A stretch of DNA of 64,000 nucleotides from Massilia phosphatilytica (lineage in GTDB: Bacteria; Pseudomonadota; Gammaproteobacteria; Burkholderiales; Burkholderiaceae_D). The stretch covers positions 124,001 through 188,000 of the forward strand of contig NZ_PUIP01000008.1 of assembly GCF_002968015.1 (NCBI RefSeq). Reading direction: 5' to 3'. A program made the position numbers and the translations under genes. The notes below the pieces were generated by a model that saw only the letters and a program-made list of their open reading frames with translations, was not told the origin of the DNA and searched no databases. Below, one piece after another: positions 6,977 to 16,753 of the stretch; within the stretch, counting starts at the first letter, position 1; each line of letters starts with the position of its first letter.

Positions 6977-9913
6977 TTACACCAGTGCCGCGCGCATCGA
7001 GCTGGCGCGTGCCGCCTGCTCGGGATTGCCGCCGCGGATGACTTCTTCGAGCAGCTCGCGCGCCCCTTCCTTGTCGCCGATCTCCTGGTAGGCAATCGCC
7101 AGGTCCAGCTTCGTTTCCATCTCCATATGGGCTGCCGACAGCGCGGCCCCTTCGGCCGGGGCCTCGAACTGCGGCTCGGACAGCGACTGCACTTCCGGCA
7201 GCGGCAGCGAACCGTCGGCCGGCAGGTCGAGGTCGAAGCCGCCGATGTCGAACTGCGGCGCCACCGGTTCCAGAACGATGCGATCCGGCTCGGCGAACGG
7301 CGCGTCGGCTGTTGCCGGCGTGGCCGGGATGTCGAACAGGTGCTCGTCCAGCGCGGCCGTCGGAATCGAGGCTGCGCTTTCTGCACGCGGCGTCTCGTCC
7401 ATGCCGAAGTCCATCGCGTCGAGATCGAACAGCGGATCGCGCGCTTCCGCGGCGACCAGCGGTTCCGGCTCGGGCGGCAGGTTGGCCTGCAGTTCCGTCG
7501 GCAGGTCGGGCAGGTCGAATTCGCGGGCCAGGTTGGCCATCTCGATGTCGGCGGCGGCTGCCGTGCTTGCAGCAACGCCTGCAGCAGGTGCCAGCAGGTC
7601 GTCGTCCGTGTGCGCTTCCAGCTGCGGCACCGGATTCGCGGCCGGGGCGGCGAAGTCCATGTCGAACGAGAAGTCAAGCGGGTCGTGTTCCGTTTTGTCC
7701 AGCGCCACCGTGGGTTCGGCCGGCGCGGCCGGCTTCTCGAACGCGGTCATGTCGAAGTCGAGGTCGTGCACGCCACCCAGGTCGGCGGCCGGTTCCGCTG
7801 CTGCTTGCGGCGCGGGCGCGGGCGCCGACGCCGGCTCGACCGGTTCGAACGCGAGGCCGCCCAGGTCGAAGTCGAGCACGTGGTCGTCTTCCATCGGCGC
7901 GGGTTCGGTCGACGGGGCATTGGTAACAGGTGCCGGGGCCGGCTGCGCGGTCGCCATCGCGTCGGCGAAATGCTGGCTGAAATCCAGCGGCTCGCCGGCC
8001 AGCGCAGCCGTCGGCGTGGGCAGCGGGTCGGGCGCGCTGAACACATCGTCCAGTTCTTTCGACAGCAAGGCCTGCTGGCCCAGTTCCTCGGTGCTCGGCA
8101 CCGGACCGCTTGGTGCGGCGGTGTGCTGGTACAGCGGGTTGAGCGGATCGATGGTCAGGCCCAGCGCGGCGGCCTGCGCCCACTCGTCGCCCTGCCCGCG
8201 CGTCATGCTGTAGAGCTCCGCGGCCTGCGTCTCGAACGCGCGCTGGTCCTTGCGCGCGGCATAGATCTCGAGCAGTTTCAGGCGCACCGGATAGCGCTCC
8301 GGATGCGTGCGCAAGGCTTCCTTGAGGATTTCCTCGGCCTGCGCATCGCGGCCATAGGCGATGTAGACGTCGGCTTCCGCCACCGGATCCACCTCGTTCG
8401 TGTCGAGCTGGCTGGCGGACGGCGCGAAGCTGGAATTGAAGACGCTGTTGTTCGTGTCGACGCTCTGGCCGCCCGTCTCGGCGAACATCGAGTGCGCGGG
8501 TTCGCTCGGCACGCCGAGGATCGACGGCTCCGCCACCGGCTTGACGACCTTCTTCTTGCGGCGCTGGGCGACCAGCAGGCCGCCGAGCAGCAGCGCGGCC
8601 GCGCCGCCGCCGACCAGCGGCAGATTGTCCATGATGAAGCTCATCAGGCCCGGTTCCGGCGGCGCCTCCACGGGCTTGGTGGCCGGCTTGATGGCCGGCA
8701 GCCTCTTCGGTGCGGGCTGCGGCTGCGGCGCGCTGGCGACCGGCGCAGGCGCAGGCGCGGACGCGTTCTTTTCCGCCTCGGCGCCGGCCTTGCTCTTGAT
8801 CGTGGCAACCTTTTCCAGGTCGCTCACGTTGCGTTCGAGCTCGCGCACGCGCGTCTGCGCATCGGCCAGTTCCTTCTCCTTGGCGATGCGGTCCTCGGCG
8901 CTCATCGTCGTGTCCTTGCCGGCCGGGGTGGCTGGCGCGGCTTTCGACAGGCGCAGCTTGTCCTGGGATTCGTTGGCGGCCGTCGGGCGTTCCTCGACCT
9001 TGGCCGTGATCTTGCCGGCCGCGCTCTGCCCCGCCTCCGGGGTCTTGACGGGTTCCGACGCGCCGACCTGGCCCGCCAGCTTGTTGCGGTAGGCGTTGAA
9101 GTCGGCCGCGTGGGCGACGACGACGCCATGCGCCTCGGTGTCGTCCGTGCCGCGCACGGCATCGCCCGACGGCACGGTCAGGATGCGGCCCGACTTCAGG
9201 CGGTTCATGTTGTTGCCGATGAAGGCATCCGGGTTGGCGCGGTACAGCGCCACGAGCATCATGTCGAGCGACACGTCGACGGGTTTCAGCTGGGCGGCGA
9301 TGCGGCCCAGGCTGTCGCCCTGCTTGACGCGGTAGCGCGATTGGGACGCCGTCTCGGCCGCCGGTTTGGCCGCTTCCGGGGTCTCGGCGCGGGCGGCCCG
9401 ACGCGGACGCTCGGCAGCCGGCGCGGCCGCCGATTGCGCCGGCGCGGGCGCCGCTTCCGCGCGCGGACGCGCGGACTCGCTCGCCGCGACCTGGGCCGAC
9501 TGCGTCGCGCGCAGCTCGGCCGGGTCGAGCAGGAACGTGTACTCGCGCACCAGGCGGCCGTTGTTCCACGCCAGTTCCAGCAGCATGTCGACGAACGGCT
9601 CGTTCAGCGGCTGCGTGGAGCTGACGCGGATGAACTGGCGGCCACCACGCTGCTCGACGTTGAAGCGCAGCGACAGCAGGGCCGGATTGAAATCGATGTT
9701 GGCCGCCTTGAACGCTTCCGGCGACGCCAGCTTCGCGGTGAGGCCGGATGCCTCGTCACCGGACACCGCCGTCAGTTCGATTTCGGCGCGCAAGGGCTGG
9801 CCGAGCGCGGACAACACCGTGAGCTTGCCGAGGCCGGCCGCGTGGGCCGCCGACGTCAGGACCAGCGCACTTGCGACCGCCGCAGTGAGCTTTTTCAGTG
9901 CGGACGACTTCAT
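6977..9913 (-). CDS. fimV: FimV/HubP family polar-hub and pilus assembly protein
   Basis: A 978-residue bitopic membrane protein that organises type IV pilus secretin assembly and polar landmarks. Visible parts are a signal peptide (MKSSALKKLTAAVASALVL), the FimV N-terminal region (GLGKLTVLSALGQPL), a LysM peptidoglycan-binding segment near residue 190 (YRVKQGDSLGRIA) and a coiled coil near 350. A membrane helix near 425 is followed by RRKKK. A long acidic, Ala/Pro-rich cytoplasmic part contains TPR-like repeats, and the FimV C-terminal domain (LDLAIAYQEIGDKEGARELLEEV) closes it. The ATG at 9913 is chosen over 9937 because the signal peptide begins there. Confidence 0.93.
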   Translation of the reverse strand: MKSSALKKLTAAVASALVLTSAAHAAGLGKLTVLSALGQPLRAEIELTAVSGDEASGLTAKLASPEAFKAANIDFNPALLSLRFNVEQRGGRQFIRVSSTQPLNEPFVDMLLELAWNNGRLVREYTFLLDPAELRATQSAQVAASESARPRAEAAPAPAQSAAAPAAERPRRAARAETPEAAKPAAETASQSRYRVKQGDSLGRIAAQLKPVDVSLDMMLVALYRANPDAFIGNNMNRLKSGRILTVPSGDAVRGTDDTEAHGVVVAHAADFNAYRNKLAGQVGASEPVKTPEAGQSAAGKITAKVEERPTAANESQDKLRLSKAAPATPAGKDTTMSAEDRIAKEKELADAQTRVRELERNVSDLEKVATIKSKAGAEAEKNASAPAPAPVASAPQPQPAPKRLPAIKPATKPVEAPPEPGLMSFIMDNLPLVGGGAAALLLGGLLVAQRRKKKVVKPVAEPSILGVPSEPAHSMFAETGGQSVDTNNSVFNSSFAPSASQLDTNEVDPVAEADVYIAYGRDAQAEEILKEALRTHPERYPVRLKLLEIYAARKDQRAFETQAAELYSMTRGQGDEWAQAAALGLTIDPLNPLYQHTAAPSGPVPSTEELGQQALLSKELDDVFSAPDPLPTPTAALAGEPLDFSQHFADAMATAQPAPAPVTNAPSTEPAPMEDDHVLDFDLGGLAFEPVEPASAPAPAPQAAAEPAADLGGVHDLDFDMTAFEKPAAPAEPTVALDKTEHDPLDFSFDMDFAAPAANPVPQLEAHTDDDLLAPAAGVAASTAAAADIEMANLAREFDLPDLPTELQANLPPEPEPLVAAEARDPLFDLDAMDFGMDETPRAESAASIPTAALDEHLFDIPATPATADAPFAEPDRIVLEPVAPQFDIGGFDLDLPADGSLPLPEVQSLSEPQFEAPAEGAALSAAHMEMETKLDLAIAYQEIGDKEGARELLEEVIRGGNPEQAARASSMRAALV

Positions 9914-10107
9914 CGGGAGGCGGGGAGTGACATGCATAGGTTCGAGAGCGACGTGGCCGGAGGTCTCAGGAACATATCATCATGCACTGTGGCATGCAAG
10001 TTCCGTGGGGAGAAACATTCAAGGAGTCTGAGGTATGTAGACGGTCTATTCAGACTTATGATGTTTTTTGGATGATCCGGTGTCAATTCGATACCAGAAC
10101 CGGAATG

Positions 10108-10132
10108 AAAAAGGGCGGCCCATGAGCCGCCC
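10108..10132 (-). terminator. Rho-independent terminator after asd
   Basis: Stem GGGCGGC (10113-10119) pairs with GCCGCCC (10126-10132) and is followed on the minus strand by five Ts. It ends the leuC-leuD-leuB-asd transcript, so fimV must start from its own promoter in 9914-10107, where no clear promoter was recognised. Confidence 0.8.
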
Positions 10133-10159
10133 TCTCCATTCGCCCTCAGGCGAAAGGCA

Positions 10160-11284
10160 TTACTTGTCCAGCACGATGCGCAGCATGCGGCGCAGCGGCT
10201 CGGCGGCGCCCCACAGCAGCTGGTCGCCGACGGTGAACGCGGAGATGTACTCCGGGCCCATCGACATCTTGCGCACGCGGCCGACCGGGATCGTCAGGCT
10301 GCCCGTGACGGCGGCCGGGGTCAGGTCGCGCACCGACGCCTCACGCGTGTTCGGCACGAACTTCACCCACTGGTTGTCGTTCGCGATGATGTCGTTGATC
10401 TCGTCCAGCGGCACGTCCTTGTTCAGCTTGATGGTCAGCGCCTGCGAGTGGCAGCGCATCGCGCCGATGCGGACGCACAGGCCGTCCACCGGAATCACAT
10501 TGGCGCCGGCAGCGTTGCGGCCCAGGATCTTGTTGGTCTCGGCACCGCCCTTCCACTCTTCCTTCGACTGGCCGTTGCCCAGGTCCTTGTCGATCCAGGG
10601 AATCAGGTTGCCGGCCAGCGGCACGCCGAACTGCTTGGTCTCTTCGGCGGAAAGGCCGTGCTGCGTGGCCAGCACGCCGCGGTCGATTTCCAGGATGGCC
10701 GATGCCGGGTTGTCCAGCAGGTGCTTGACCGACGAGTTGATGGTGCCGAACTGGGTCAGCAGCTCGCGCATGTGCTGCGCGCCGCCGCCCGATGCGGCCT
10801 GGTACGTCATCGACGTCATCCAGTCGACCAGGTCGTGCTTGAACAGGCCGCCCAGGCCCATCAGCATGCACGACACGGTGCAGTTACCGCCGATGAAGTT
10901 CTTCACGCCGCGCACCATCGCGTCCTTGATGACGTTCAGGTTGACCGGGTCCAGCACGATGACGGCGTCGTCGTTCATGCGCAGGGTCGACGCGGCGTCG
11001 ATCCAGTAGCCGTTCCAGCCGGCGGCGCGCAGTTTCGGGAACACTTCGGTCGTGTAGTCGCCGCCCTGGCACGAGATGATGATCTCGCATTTCGACAGTT
11101 CGGCGATGTCGGTTGCGCTTTTCAGCTTGGTTTCGTTCTTCGCCATTTTCGGCGCGTCGCCACCCGGATTCGAGGTGGTGAAGAACACCGGCTCGATGTG
11201 GGCGAAATCGCCCTCGTCCTGCATGCGCTGCATGAGGACCGAACCGACCATACCGCGCCAACCAACCAGACCTACTAGTTTCAT
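10160..11284 (-). CDS. asd: aspartate-semialdehyde dehydrogenase
   Basis: Makes aspartate semialdehyde from aspartyl phosphate with NADPH, feeding lysine, diaminopimelate, methionine and threonine synthesis. The protein has 374 residues. The N-terminal NADP fold starts [15 protein letters not shown], and the catalytic Cys135 lies in [12 protein letters not shown]. The C-terminal substrate residues include [13 protein letters not shown]. It lies 49 bp downstream of leuB and ends at a terminator. Confidence 0.97.
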   Translation of the reverse strand: MKLVGLVGWRGMVGSVLMQRMQDEGDFAHIEPVFFTTSNPGGDAPKMAKNETKLKSATDIAELSKCEIIISCQGGDYTTEVFPKLRAAGWNGYWIDAASTLRMNDDAVIVLDPVNLNVIKDAMVRGVKNFIGGNCTVSCMLMGLGGLFKHDLVDWMTSMTYQAASGGGAQHMRELLTQFGTINSSVKHLLDNPASAILEIDRGVLATQHGLSAEETKQFGVPLAGNLIPWIDKDLGNGQSKEEWKGGAETNKILGRNAAGANVIPVDGLCVRIGAMRCHSQALTIKLNKDVPLDEINDIIANDNQWVKFVPNTREASVRDLTPAAVTGSLTIPVGRVRKMSMGPEYISAFTVGDQLLWGAAEPLRRMLRIVLDK

Positions 11285-11333
11285 TTTGATCCCTCTTTTA
11301 AAAATGTTCCGCCCATGTCGGGCGTATTCCTGA

Positions 11334-12404
11334 TCAACCCAATGCGTTGACGACCGCTTCGCCCATCTGTTCCGTGCCGACCTTCGTCGTGCCTTCTTCG
11401 TGGATGTCCGGCGTGCGCAGGCCCTGGGCCAGCACCTTCTTGACGGCGTTCTCGATGCGGTCGGCCTGTTCGGCCTTGCCCAGCGAGAAGCGCAGCATCA
11501 TCGCGGCGGACAGGATCGTCGCCAGCGGATTCGCGACGCCCTTGCCCGCGATGTCCGGCGCCGAACCGTGCGACGGCTCGTACAGACCTTTATTGTTCGC
11601 ATCCAGCGACGCCGACGGCAGCATGCCGATCGAGCCGGTCAGCATCGCGGCCGCATCCGACAGGATGTCGCCGAACATGTTGCCGGTGACGATCACGTCG
11701 AACTTCTTCGGCGCGCGCACGAGCTGCATCGCGGCGTTATCGACGTACATGTGTTCGAGCTCGACGTCCTGGTATTCCTTGTGCACGTCGGTGACGATAT
11801 CACGCCAGAACTGGAACGTCTCCAGCACGTTGGCCTTGTCGACGCTCGTCACGCGGCGGTCGCGCTTGCGGGCGGCCTGGAACGCGACGTGGGCGATGCG
11901 GCGGATCTCGCCTTCCGCATAGCGCATCGTGTCGAAGCCTTCGCGCTGGCCCGCGAACGGACCGTCCGGGCATTCGCGCACGCCGCGCGGCTTGCCGAAG
12001 TAGATGTCGCCCGTCAGTTCGCGGATGATCAGGATGTCCAGGCCAGCCACCACTTCGGGCTTCAGCGTGGAGGCGCCGGCCAGTTCCGGATACAGGATCG
12101 CGGGACGCAGGTTGGCGAACAGGCCCAGTTCCTTGCGCAGGCCCAGGATGGCCTGTTCCGGACGCAGCGCGCGCTCCAGCGAGTCGTACTTGTAGTCGCC
12201 GACGGCGCCGAACAGGACGGCGTCCGCGGCCTTCGCCAGCGCCAGCGTGCCCTGCGGCAGCGGATGGCCGTGCGCGGCATAGCCGGCGCCGCCGACGTCC
12301 GCGCTTTCCAGTTCGAAGGACTCGCCCAGTGCGTTCAGCACCTTGACGGCTTGCGCGGTGATTTCGGGACCGATGCCGTCGCCCGGCAGGATGGCAATCT
12401 TCAT
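11334..12404 (-). CDS. leuB: 3-isopropylmalate dehydrogenase
   Basis: An NAD-dependent oxidative decarboxylase of leucine synthesis, 356 residues. The start [16 protein letters not shown] is the family N-terminus; the in-frame ATG at 12440 would add 12 unrelated residues, so 12404 is preferred. Substrate-binding RxxxxR residues occur around LFANLRP, and the Mg site is in [11 protein letters not shown]. The NAD-binding [13 protein letters not shown] stretch is intact. It follows leuD by 14 bp. Confidence 0.97.
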   Translation of the reverse strand: MKIAILPGDGIGPEITAQAVKVLNALGESFELESADVGGAGYAAHGHPLPQGTLALAKAADAVLFGAVGDYKYDSLERALRPEQAILGLRKELGLFANLRPAILYPELAGASTLKPEVVAGLDILIIRELTGDIYFGKPRGVRECPDGPFAGQREGFDTMRYAEGEIRRIAHVAFQAARKRDRRVTSVDKANVLETFQFWRDIVTDVHKEYQDVELEHMYVDNAAMQLVRAPKKFDVIVTGNMFGDILSDAAAMLTGSIGMLPSASLDANNKGLYEPSHGSAPDIAGKGVANPLATILSAAMMLRFSLGKAEQADRIENAVKKVLAQGLRTPDIHEEGTTKVGTEQMGEAVVNALG

Positions 12405-12418
12405 GTTCTTGTTCTCGT

Positions 12419-13066
12419 TCAGATGGTGTTGGCGAGCCACGGCTGCGCGCGCAGGTGGCGTTCTTCGTAGGCGCGGATGTCGTCGGCGTGGCGCAGGGTC
12501 AGGCCGATGTCGTCCAGGCCGTTCAGCAGGCAGTACTTGCGGAAGTCGTCGATGGCGAATTCGAACGCGAACTTGCCGTCCGGCGTGCCCACGGTCTGCT
12601 TTTCGAGGTCGACGACGAGCTTGTAGCCCGGGAACGCCTTCACTTCATTCATCAGCTGGTCGACCTTCGCTTCGTCCAGCACGATCGGCAGCAGGCCGCC
12701 CTTGAAGCAGTTGTTGAAGAAGATGTCGGCGAAGCTCGGCGCGATGATGGCGCGGAAGCCATATTGCTGCAGGGCCCACGGCGCGTGCTCGCGCGACGAG
12801 CCGCAGCCGAAGTTCTTGCGGGTCAGCAGGATCGACGCGCCGGCGTAGCGCGGCTGGTTCAGCACGAAGTCCGGATTGACCGGACGATTCGAATTGTCCA
12901 TGCCCGGCTCGCCGTGGTCGAGGTAACGCCACTCGTCGAACAGGTTGGGGCCGAAGCCGGTACGGCGGATCGACTTGAGGAACTGCTTCGGAATGATGGC
13001 GTCGGTGTCGACGTTGGCCCGGTCCAGCGGGACCACCAGTCCTTCGTGTACGGTGAATTTATCCAT
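12419..13066 (-). CDS. leuD: 3-isopropylmalate dehydratase small subunit
   Basis: The swivel-domain subunit of isopropylmalate isomerase, 215 residues, which pairs with LeuC. Conserved motifs are [18 protein letters not shown] at the N-terminus and [14 protein letters not shown]. The latter carries the Ser-Ser-Arg substrate loop of aconitase-family swivel domains. It lies between a small lipoprotein gene and leuB in the leu operon. Confidence 0.97.
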   Translation of the reverse strand: MDKFTVHEGLVVPLDRANVDTDAIIPKQFLKSIRRTGFGPNLFDEWRYLDHGEPGMDNSNRPVNPDFVLNQPRYAGASILLTRKNFGCGSSREHAPWALQQYGFRAIIAPSFADIFFNNCFKGGLLPIVLDEAKVDQLMNEVKAFPGYKLVVDLEKQTVGTPDGKFAFEFAIDDFRKYCLLNGLDDIGLTLRHADDIRAYEERHLRAQPWLANTI

Positions 13067-13078
13067 GGTTCCTGATCC

Positions 13079-13201
13079 TTAATGACCGCCGGCGCCCGTG
13101 ATGACCTGGCCGACCTTCTGCACGTCCTTGCCGACGCCCGAGATGGTGTTGCAGCCGGCGGCAGCGATGGCGATGAGTGCGAGAGCAATAATTTTCTTCA
13201 T
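13079..13201 (-). CDS. entericidin A/B family lipoprotein
   Basis: A 40-residue protein, MKKIIALALIAIAAAGCNTI followed by SGVGKDVQKVGQVITGAGGH. A lipobox (AAGC) is followed by the Gly/Asp/Lys-rich amphipathic tail typical of entericidins (GVGKDVQKVG). It is expected to be an outer-membrane or periplasmic lipoprotein. It lies 13 bp after leuC and 12 bp before leuD inside the leucine operon, so it must be translated with those enzymes. This placement recurs in Burkholderiales, but its meaning is not known to me. Confidence 0.9.
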   Translation of the reverse strand: MKKIIALALIAIAAAGCNTISGVGKDVQKVGQVITGAGGH

Positions 13202-13214
13202 GTGAGTAGCAGGA

Positions 13215-14615
13215 TCAGATTTTACGAACATCCACGAAATGGCCCGCGATACCAGCCGCCGCGGCCATGGCCGGCGACACCAGGTGCGTGCGGCCGCCCT
13301 GGCCCTGGCGGCCTTCGAAGTTGCGGTTCGACGTCGACGCGCAGCGCTCGCCCGGTTCCAGGCGGTCGGCGTTCATCGCGAGGCACATCGAGCAGCCCGG
13401 TTCGCGCCATTCGAAGCCGGCGGCCTTGAAGATCTGGTCGAGACCCTCGCGTTCCGCCTGTTCCTTCACGAGGCCGGAGCCCGGCACGACCATCGCCAGC
13501 TTGACGTTCGACGCGCGCTGGCGGCCGCGCACGACGGCGGCGGCGGCGCGCAGGTCTTCGATGCGCGAGTTGGTGCAGGAACCGATGAATACCTTGTCGA
13601 TGCGGATGTCTTCCATCGCGGTGTTCGGCTTCAGGTCCATGTAGACCAGGGCCTTTTCCATCGCGTCGCGCTTGACGGGGTCTTTTTCCTTGTCGGGATC
13701 GGGCACGCGGCCGTCGATCGTCGTGACCTGCTCGGGCGACGTGCCCCAGGTCACCTGCGGACGGATCTCCGCGGCATTCAGCTGTACGACGAAGTCGAAC
13801 TTCGCGCCCGGGTCCGAGTGCAGGGTGCGCCAGTAGGCGACGGCCTGTTCCCACTGCGGTCCCACCGGCGCGAACGGACGGCCCTTGACGTAATCGATGG
13901 TCGTGTCGTCGACGGCGACCATGCCGGCGCGCGCGCCCGCTTCGATGGCCATGTTACACACGGTCATGCGGCCTTCCATCGACAGCGAGCGGATCGTCGA
14001 GCCGCCGAATTCGATGGCATAGCCCGTGCCGCCGGCCGTGCCGATCTTGCCGATCACGGCCAGCACGATGTCCTTGGCGGTCACGCCGGCCGGCAGGTCG
14101 CCGTCGACCTGCACCAGCATGGATTTGGATTTCTTCGCGAGCAGCGTCTGGGTGGCCATCACGTGCTCCACTTCCGACGTGCCGATGCCGTGGGCCAGCG
14201 CGCCGAACGCGCCATGCGTCGACGTGTGCGAGTCGCCGCATACGACGGTCATGCCCGGCAGGGTCGCGCCCTGCTCCGGGCCGATCACGTGCACGATGCC
14301 CTGGCGCTTGTCGTTCATGTTGAAGTACGTGACGCCGAAGGACTTGGTGTTATTGTCCAGCGTCTCGACCTGCAGGCGCGAAGTCGGGTCGGCGATGCCG
14401 TGCGACCGGTCGGTGGTCGGCACGTTGTGGTCGGCTACGGCAAGATTGGCCGAAGTGCGCCATAGCGGGCGGCCGGCTTCGCGCAGGCCTTCGAACGCCT
14501 GCGGGCTGGTGACTTCGTGGACCAGGTGACGGTCGATATACAGCACGGTGGTGCCATCCGCATCGGCACGCACGACATGCGAATCCCAAAGTTTGTCGTA
14601 GAGCGTTTTTAACAT
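13215..14615 (-). CDS. leuC: 3-isopropylmalate dehydratase large subunit
   Basis: The [4Fe-4S] aconitase-family subunit of isopropylmalate isomerase, 466 residues. Cluster cysteines are visible in [11 protein letters not shown] and in GCSMCLAMN, and [16 protein letters not shown] carries the conserved active-site region. The start at 14615 ([15 protein letters not shown]) fits the family; the ATG at 14651 would add 12 unrelated residues. It is the first gene of the leu operon. The 230 bp upstream hold the operon promoter (not recognisable by eye) and the cheA terminator. Confidence 0.97.
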   Translation of the reverse strand: MLKTLYDKLWDSHVVRADADGTTVLYIDRHLVHEVTSPQAFEGLREAGRPLWRTSANLAVADHNVPTTDRSHGIADPTSRLQVETLDNNTKSFGVTYFNMNDKRQGIVHVIGPEQGATLPGMTVVCGDSHTSTHGAFGALAHGIGTSEVEHVMATQTLLAKKSKSMLVQVDGDLPAGVTAKDIVLAVIGKIGTAGGTGYAIEFGGSTIRSLSMEGRMTVCNMAIEAGARAGMVAVDDTTIDYVKGRPFAPVGPQWEQAVAYWRTLHSDPGAKFDFVVQLNAAEIRPQVTWGTSPEQVTTIDGRVPDPDKEKDPVKRDAMEKALVYMDLKPNTAMEDIRIDKVFIGSCTNSRIEDLRAAAAVVRGRQRASNVKLAMVVPGSGLVKEQAEREGLDQIFKAAGFEWREPGCSMCLAMNADRLEPGERCASTSNRNFEGRQGQGGRTHLVSPAMAAAAGIAGHFVDVRKI

Positions 14616-14767
14616 GTTAAATCCAGAGAAACGACCGCTACATGCGGGCATGGTCTTTGATTATGCCATATTTGTGCAATGCGGAAGCAATGCCCTTCGA
14701 GCACGATTATTCCAATGAACTGATCCGTATAAAAATTTTGTTTGGAGCGATATCCAGACATACAAAT

Positions 14768-14797
14768 AAAAAAAGCCTGCGCATTTCCTGCGCAGGC
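14768..14797 (-). terminator. Rho-independent terminator after cheA
   Basis: A 9-bp perfect stem GCCTGCGCA (14775-14783) with TGCGCAGGC (14789-14797) is followed on the minus strand by seven Ts. It closes the cheZ-cheA transcript upstream of leuC. Confidence 0.85.
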
Positions 14798-14845
14798 TTT
14801 TCGTAGCTTTGTAGCAAAAATGCGTCAGCTGCCCTTTATGCCCTT

Positions 14846-16753
14846 TTATGCTGCAAGGCGCACCGTCGAGCGGCAGCCGTCCATCAGGAACGACAGGCCG
14901 ACGACCAGCACGAGCGAGCCTTCCGCCGAGCGTGCCGTACCCGTGATGCCTTCGACGTTCAGCGCCGTCATCGGCTTGATCACCAGGTCGGCCGTACCGT
15001 CGACGGCTTCCACCGCGATGATGTACGGCTGCGGGGCGTTGATGACGATGCCCACGCGCTCCACGCACGCCTCGTAGCCGAGCGACAGCGCCAGCGAGCG
15101 CACCGGTAGCGGACGGCCCTGGTCCTTCAGCACCGGGGCGCCGCCGACCTGCATGAAGGTTTCCGGCAGTTCGACGACGCGCTCGACCACCGCCATCGGC
15201 AGGGCCAGCTGCGCGCCCGACGTCGACACGAGCATGGTCGGCACGATCGACAGTTCGATCGGCAGGCGGATCGAGAACTTCGTGCCCGTGCCCAGGTTCG
15301 AGTCGATGCGGATCGCGCCGCGGTTCTTCTCGACGGCCGTCTTGACCACGTCCATGCCCACGCCGCGGCCCGAGACCGACGACGCCACTTCCTTGGTCGA
15401 GAAGCCCGGCAGGAACACGAGCTGGTAGGCCTCGTCGTCGCTCGTTGCCTGGTTGTCGGAGATGAGGCCCTTCTCCATCGCTTTCTTGCGCAGCTTGGCC
15501 GGGTCCATGCCGCGGCCGTCGTCCTGCAGCACGATCATGACGCTGTTCGCTTCCTGCCACGCTTTCAGCAGGATGTAGGCCTTGGCCGGCTTGCCGTTGG
15601 CGACGCGGTCTTGCGGCGACTCCACGCCGTGGTCCAGCGCGTTGCGCAGCATGTGCACGAGCGGGTCGTACAGGCTGTCCACGACGACGCGGTCGACTTC
15701 CGTCTCGGCGCCTTCGATGGTCAGCTCGACGTCCTTGCCCAGGTCCTTCGCCAGCTCGCGCACGAGGCGCGGGAATTTCTGGAACAAACGGCCCACCGGC
15801 TGCATGCGGGTCGCCAGCGTGGCGCGCTGCAGTTCGGCCGAGTAGCGCGACGCGCGCTCCAGCGTTTCCGTCAGCGTGGCCATCAGCGTGGCGGCCTGGC
15901 CCTCGAACTTGAACTGCGACAGGCGCTCCAGCAGCACGGCCGCCTGGTTGGCGGCCTGCACGGATTCGCCGGCCACTTCCAGCAACGCGTCCAGCTTGAC
16001 CGCGTCGATACGGATGCTCTCGTCCTTCGCGGGACCGGTGCTGGCCGGCTTGGCCTCGTTGCGGCGCTCGATGCCGTCCCAGCCCGGCTTGCCCGACGCA
16101 GCCGGTGCAGCCGCTTCGGCCGGGGCGGCCGTCACCTGCGCGGCAACCGGCGCGGCGACAGCCTCGACGACTGCGGCCGGCGCGGCAGCGGACGCCTGGG
16201 CCGGCGTGTACGTACCCGGCGGGACGACCGCCATGAACATCGCTTCCCAATCGAGACCGTCGGCGCTCGGCGCGGCCACCGGAGCCGGCGCGATCGCGAC
16301 CGGAGCCGGCGCGGGCGCCGCCTTCACGGGCGCAGGCGCGGGGGCGGCCTTCGGCGCGGGTGCGGCGTCCTGGCCGGCGATGGCGTCCTTGAGCATGCGC
16401 TCGAGGTCGGCGGGCATCTGCGGCAGCTGGTCCGGCGTGGCGCCGTTGTTCAGGTCATTGAGCTGGTCCGCCACGAAGCCCGACGCCTGCAGCGACGCTT
16501 CGATCGCACCCGGCGTGACAGGGGCGGCGCCGGTGCGCAGCGCGTCGAACAGGTTTTCCGTCAGGTGGCAGGCGGCGACGAGCGCCGGCAGCCCCATGAA
16601 ACCCGCGCCACCCTTGATGGTGTGGAACGAGCGGAAGACCGCGTTCAGCGTTTCCTTGTTGTCGGGATCGCGTTCGAGGTGCAGCAGATGCTCTTCGACA
16701 TTCGCTGCAAGATCCATCGCCTCGACGACGAAATCCTTGAGCATTTCATCCAT
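14846..16753 (-). CDS. chemotaxis histidine kinase CheA-like
   Basis: A cytoplasmic kinase of 635 residues. An N-terminal HPt domain carries phosphoacceptor His44 (FRSFHTIKGGAGF). It is followed by a long Ala/Pro linker where a P2 CheY-docking domain would normally sit; none is evident. A dimerisation segment (DAVKLDALLEVAGESVQ) follows. The HATPase domain has an N box LVHMLRNALDHGVESP, DDGRGMDP and SGRGVGMDVVK, and a CheW-like domain is C-terminal. It starts in a TAATG overlap with cheZ. No cheW, cheY, cheR or receptor gene is adjacent, so its coupling partners must be encoded elsewhere. Confidence 0.92.
   Translation of the reverse strand: MDEMLKDFVVEAMDLAANVEEHLLHLERDPDNKETLNAVFRSFHTIKGGAGFMGLPALVAACHLTENLFDALRTGAAPVTPGAIEASLQASGFVADQLNDLNNGATPDQLPQMPADLERMLKDAIAGQDAAPAPKAAPAPAPVKAAPAPAPVAIAPAPVAAPSADGLDWEAMFMAVVPPGTYTPAQASAAAPAAVVEAVAAPVAAQVTAAPAEAAAPAASGKPGWDGIERRNEAKPASTGPAKDESIRIDAVKLDALLEVAGESVQAANQAAVLLERLSQFKFEGQAATLMATLTETLERASRYSAELQRATLATRMQPVGRLFQKFPRLVRELAKDLGKDVELTIEGAETEVDRVVVDSLYDPLVHMLRNALDHGVESPQDRVANGKPAKAYILLKAWQEANSVMIVLQDDGRGMDPAKLRKKAMEKGLISDNQATSDDEAYQLVFLPGFSTKEVASSVSGRGVGMDVVKTAVEKNRGAIRIDSNLGTGTKFSIRLPIELSIVPTMLVSTSGAQLALPMAVVERVVELPETFMQVGGAPVLKDQGRPLPVRSLALSLGYEACVERVGIVINAPQPYIIAVEAVDGTADLVIKPMTALNVEGITGTARSAEGSLVLVVGLSFLMDGCRSTVRLAA

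Noticed and set aside
6515..10075. Very long open frame on the plus strand opposite fimV (1186 codons)
   Set aside because: It is antisense to fimV, truA and their motifs, is Arg-rich, and has no domain or ribosome binding site. Long antisense frames are expected in GC-rich DNA.
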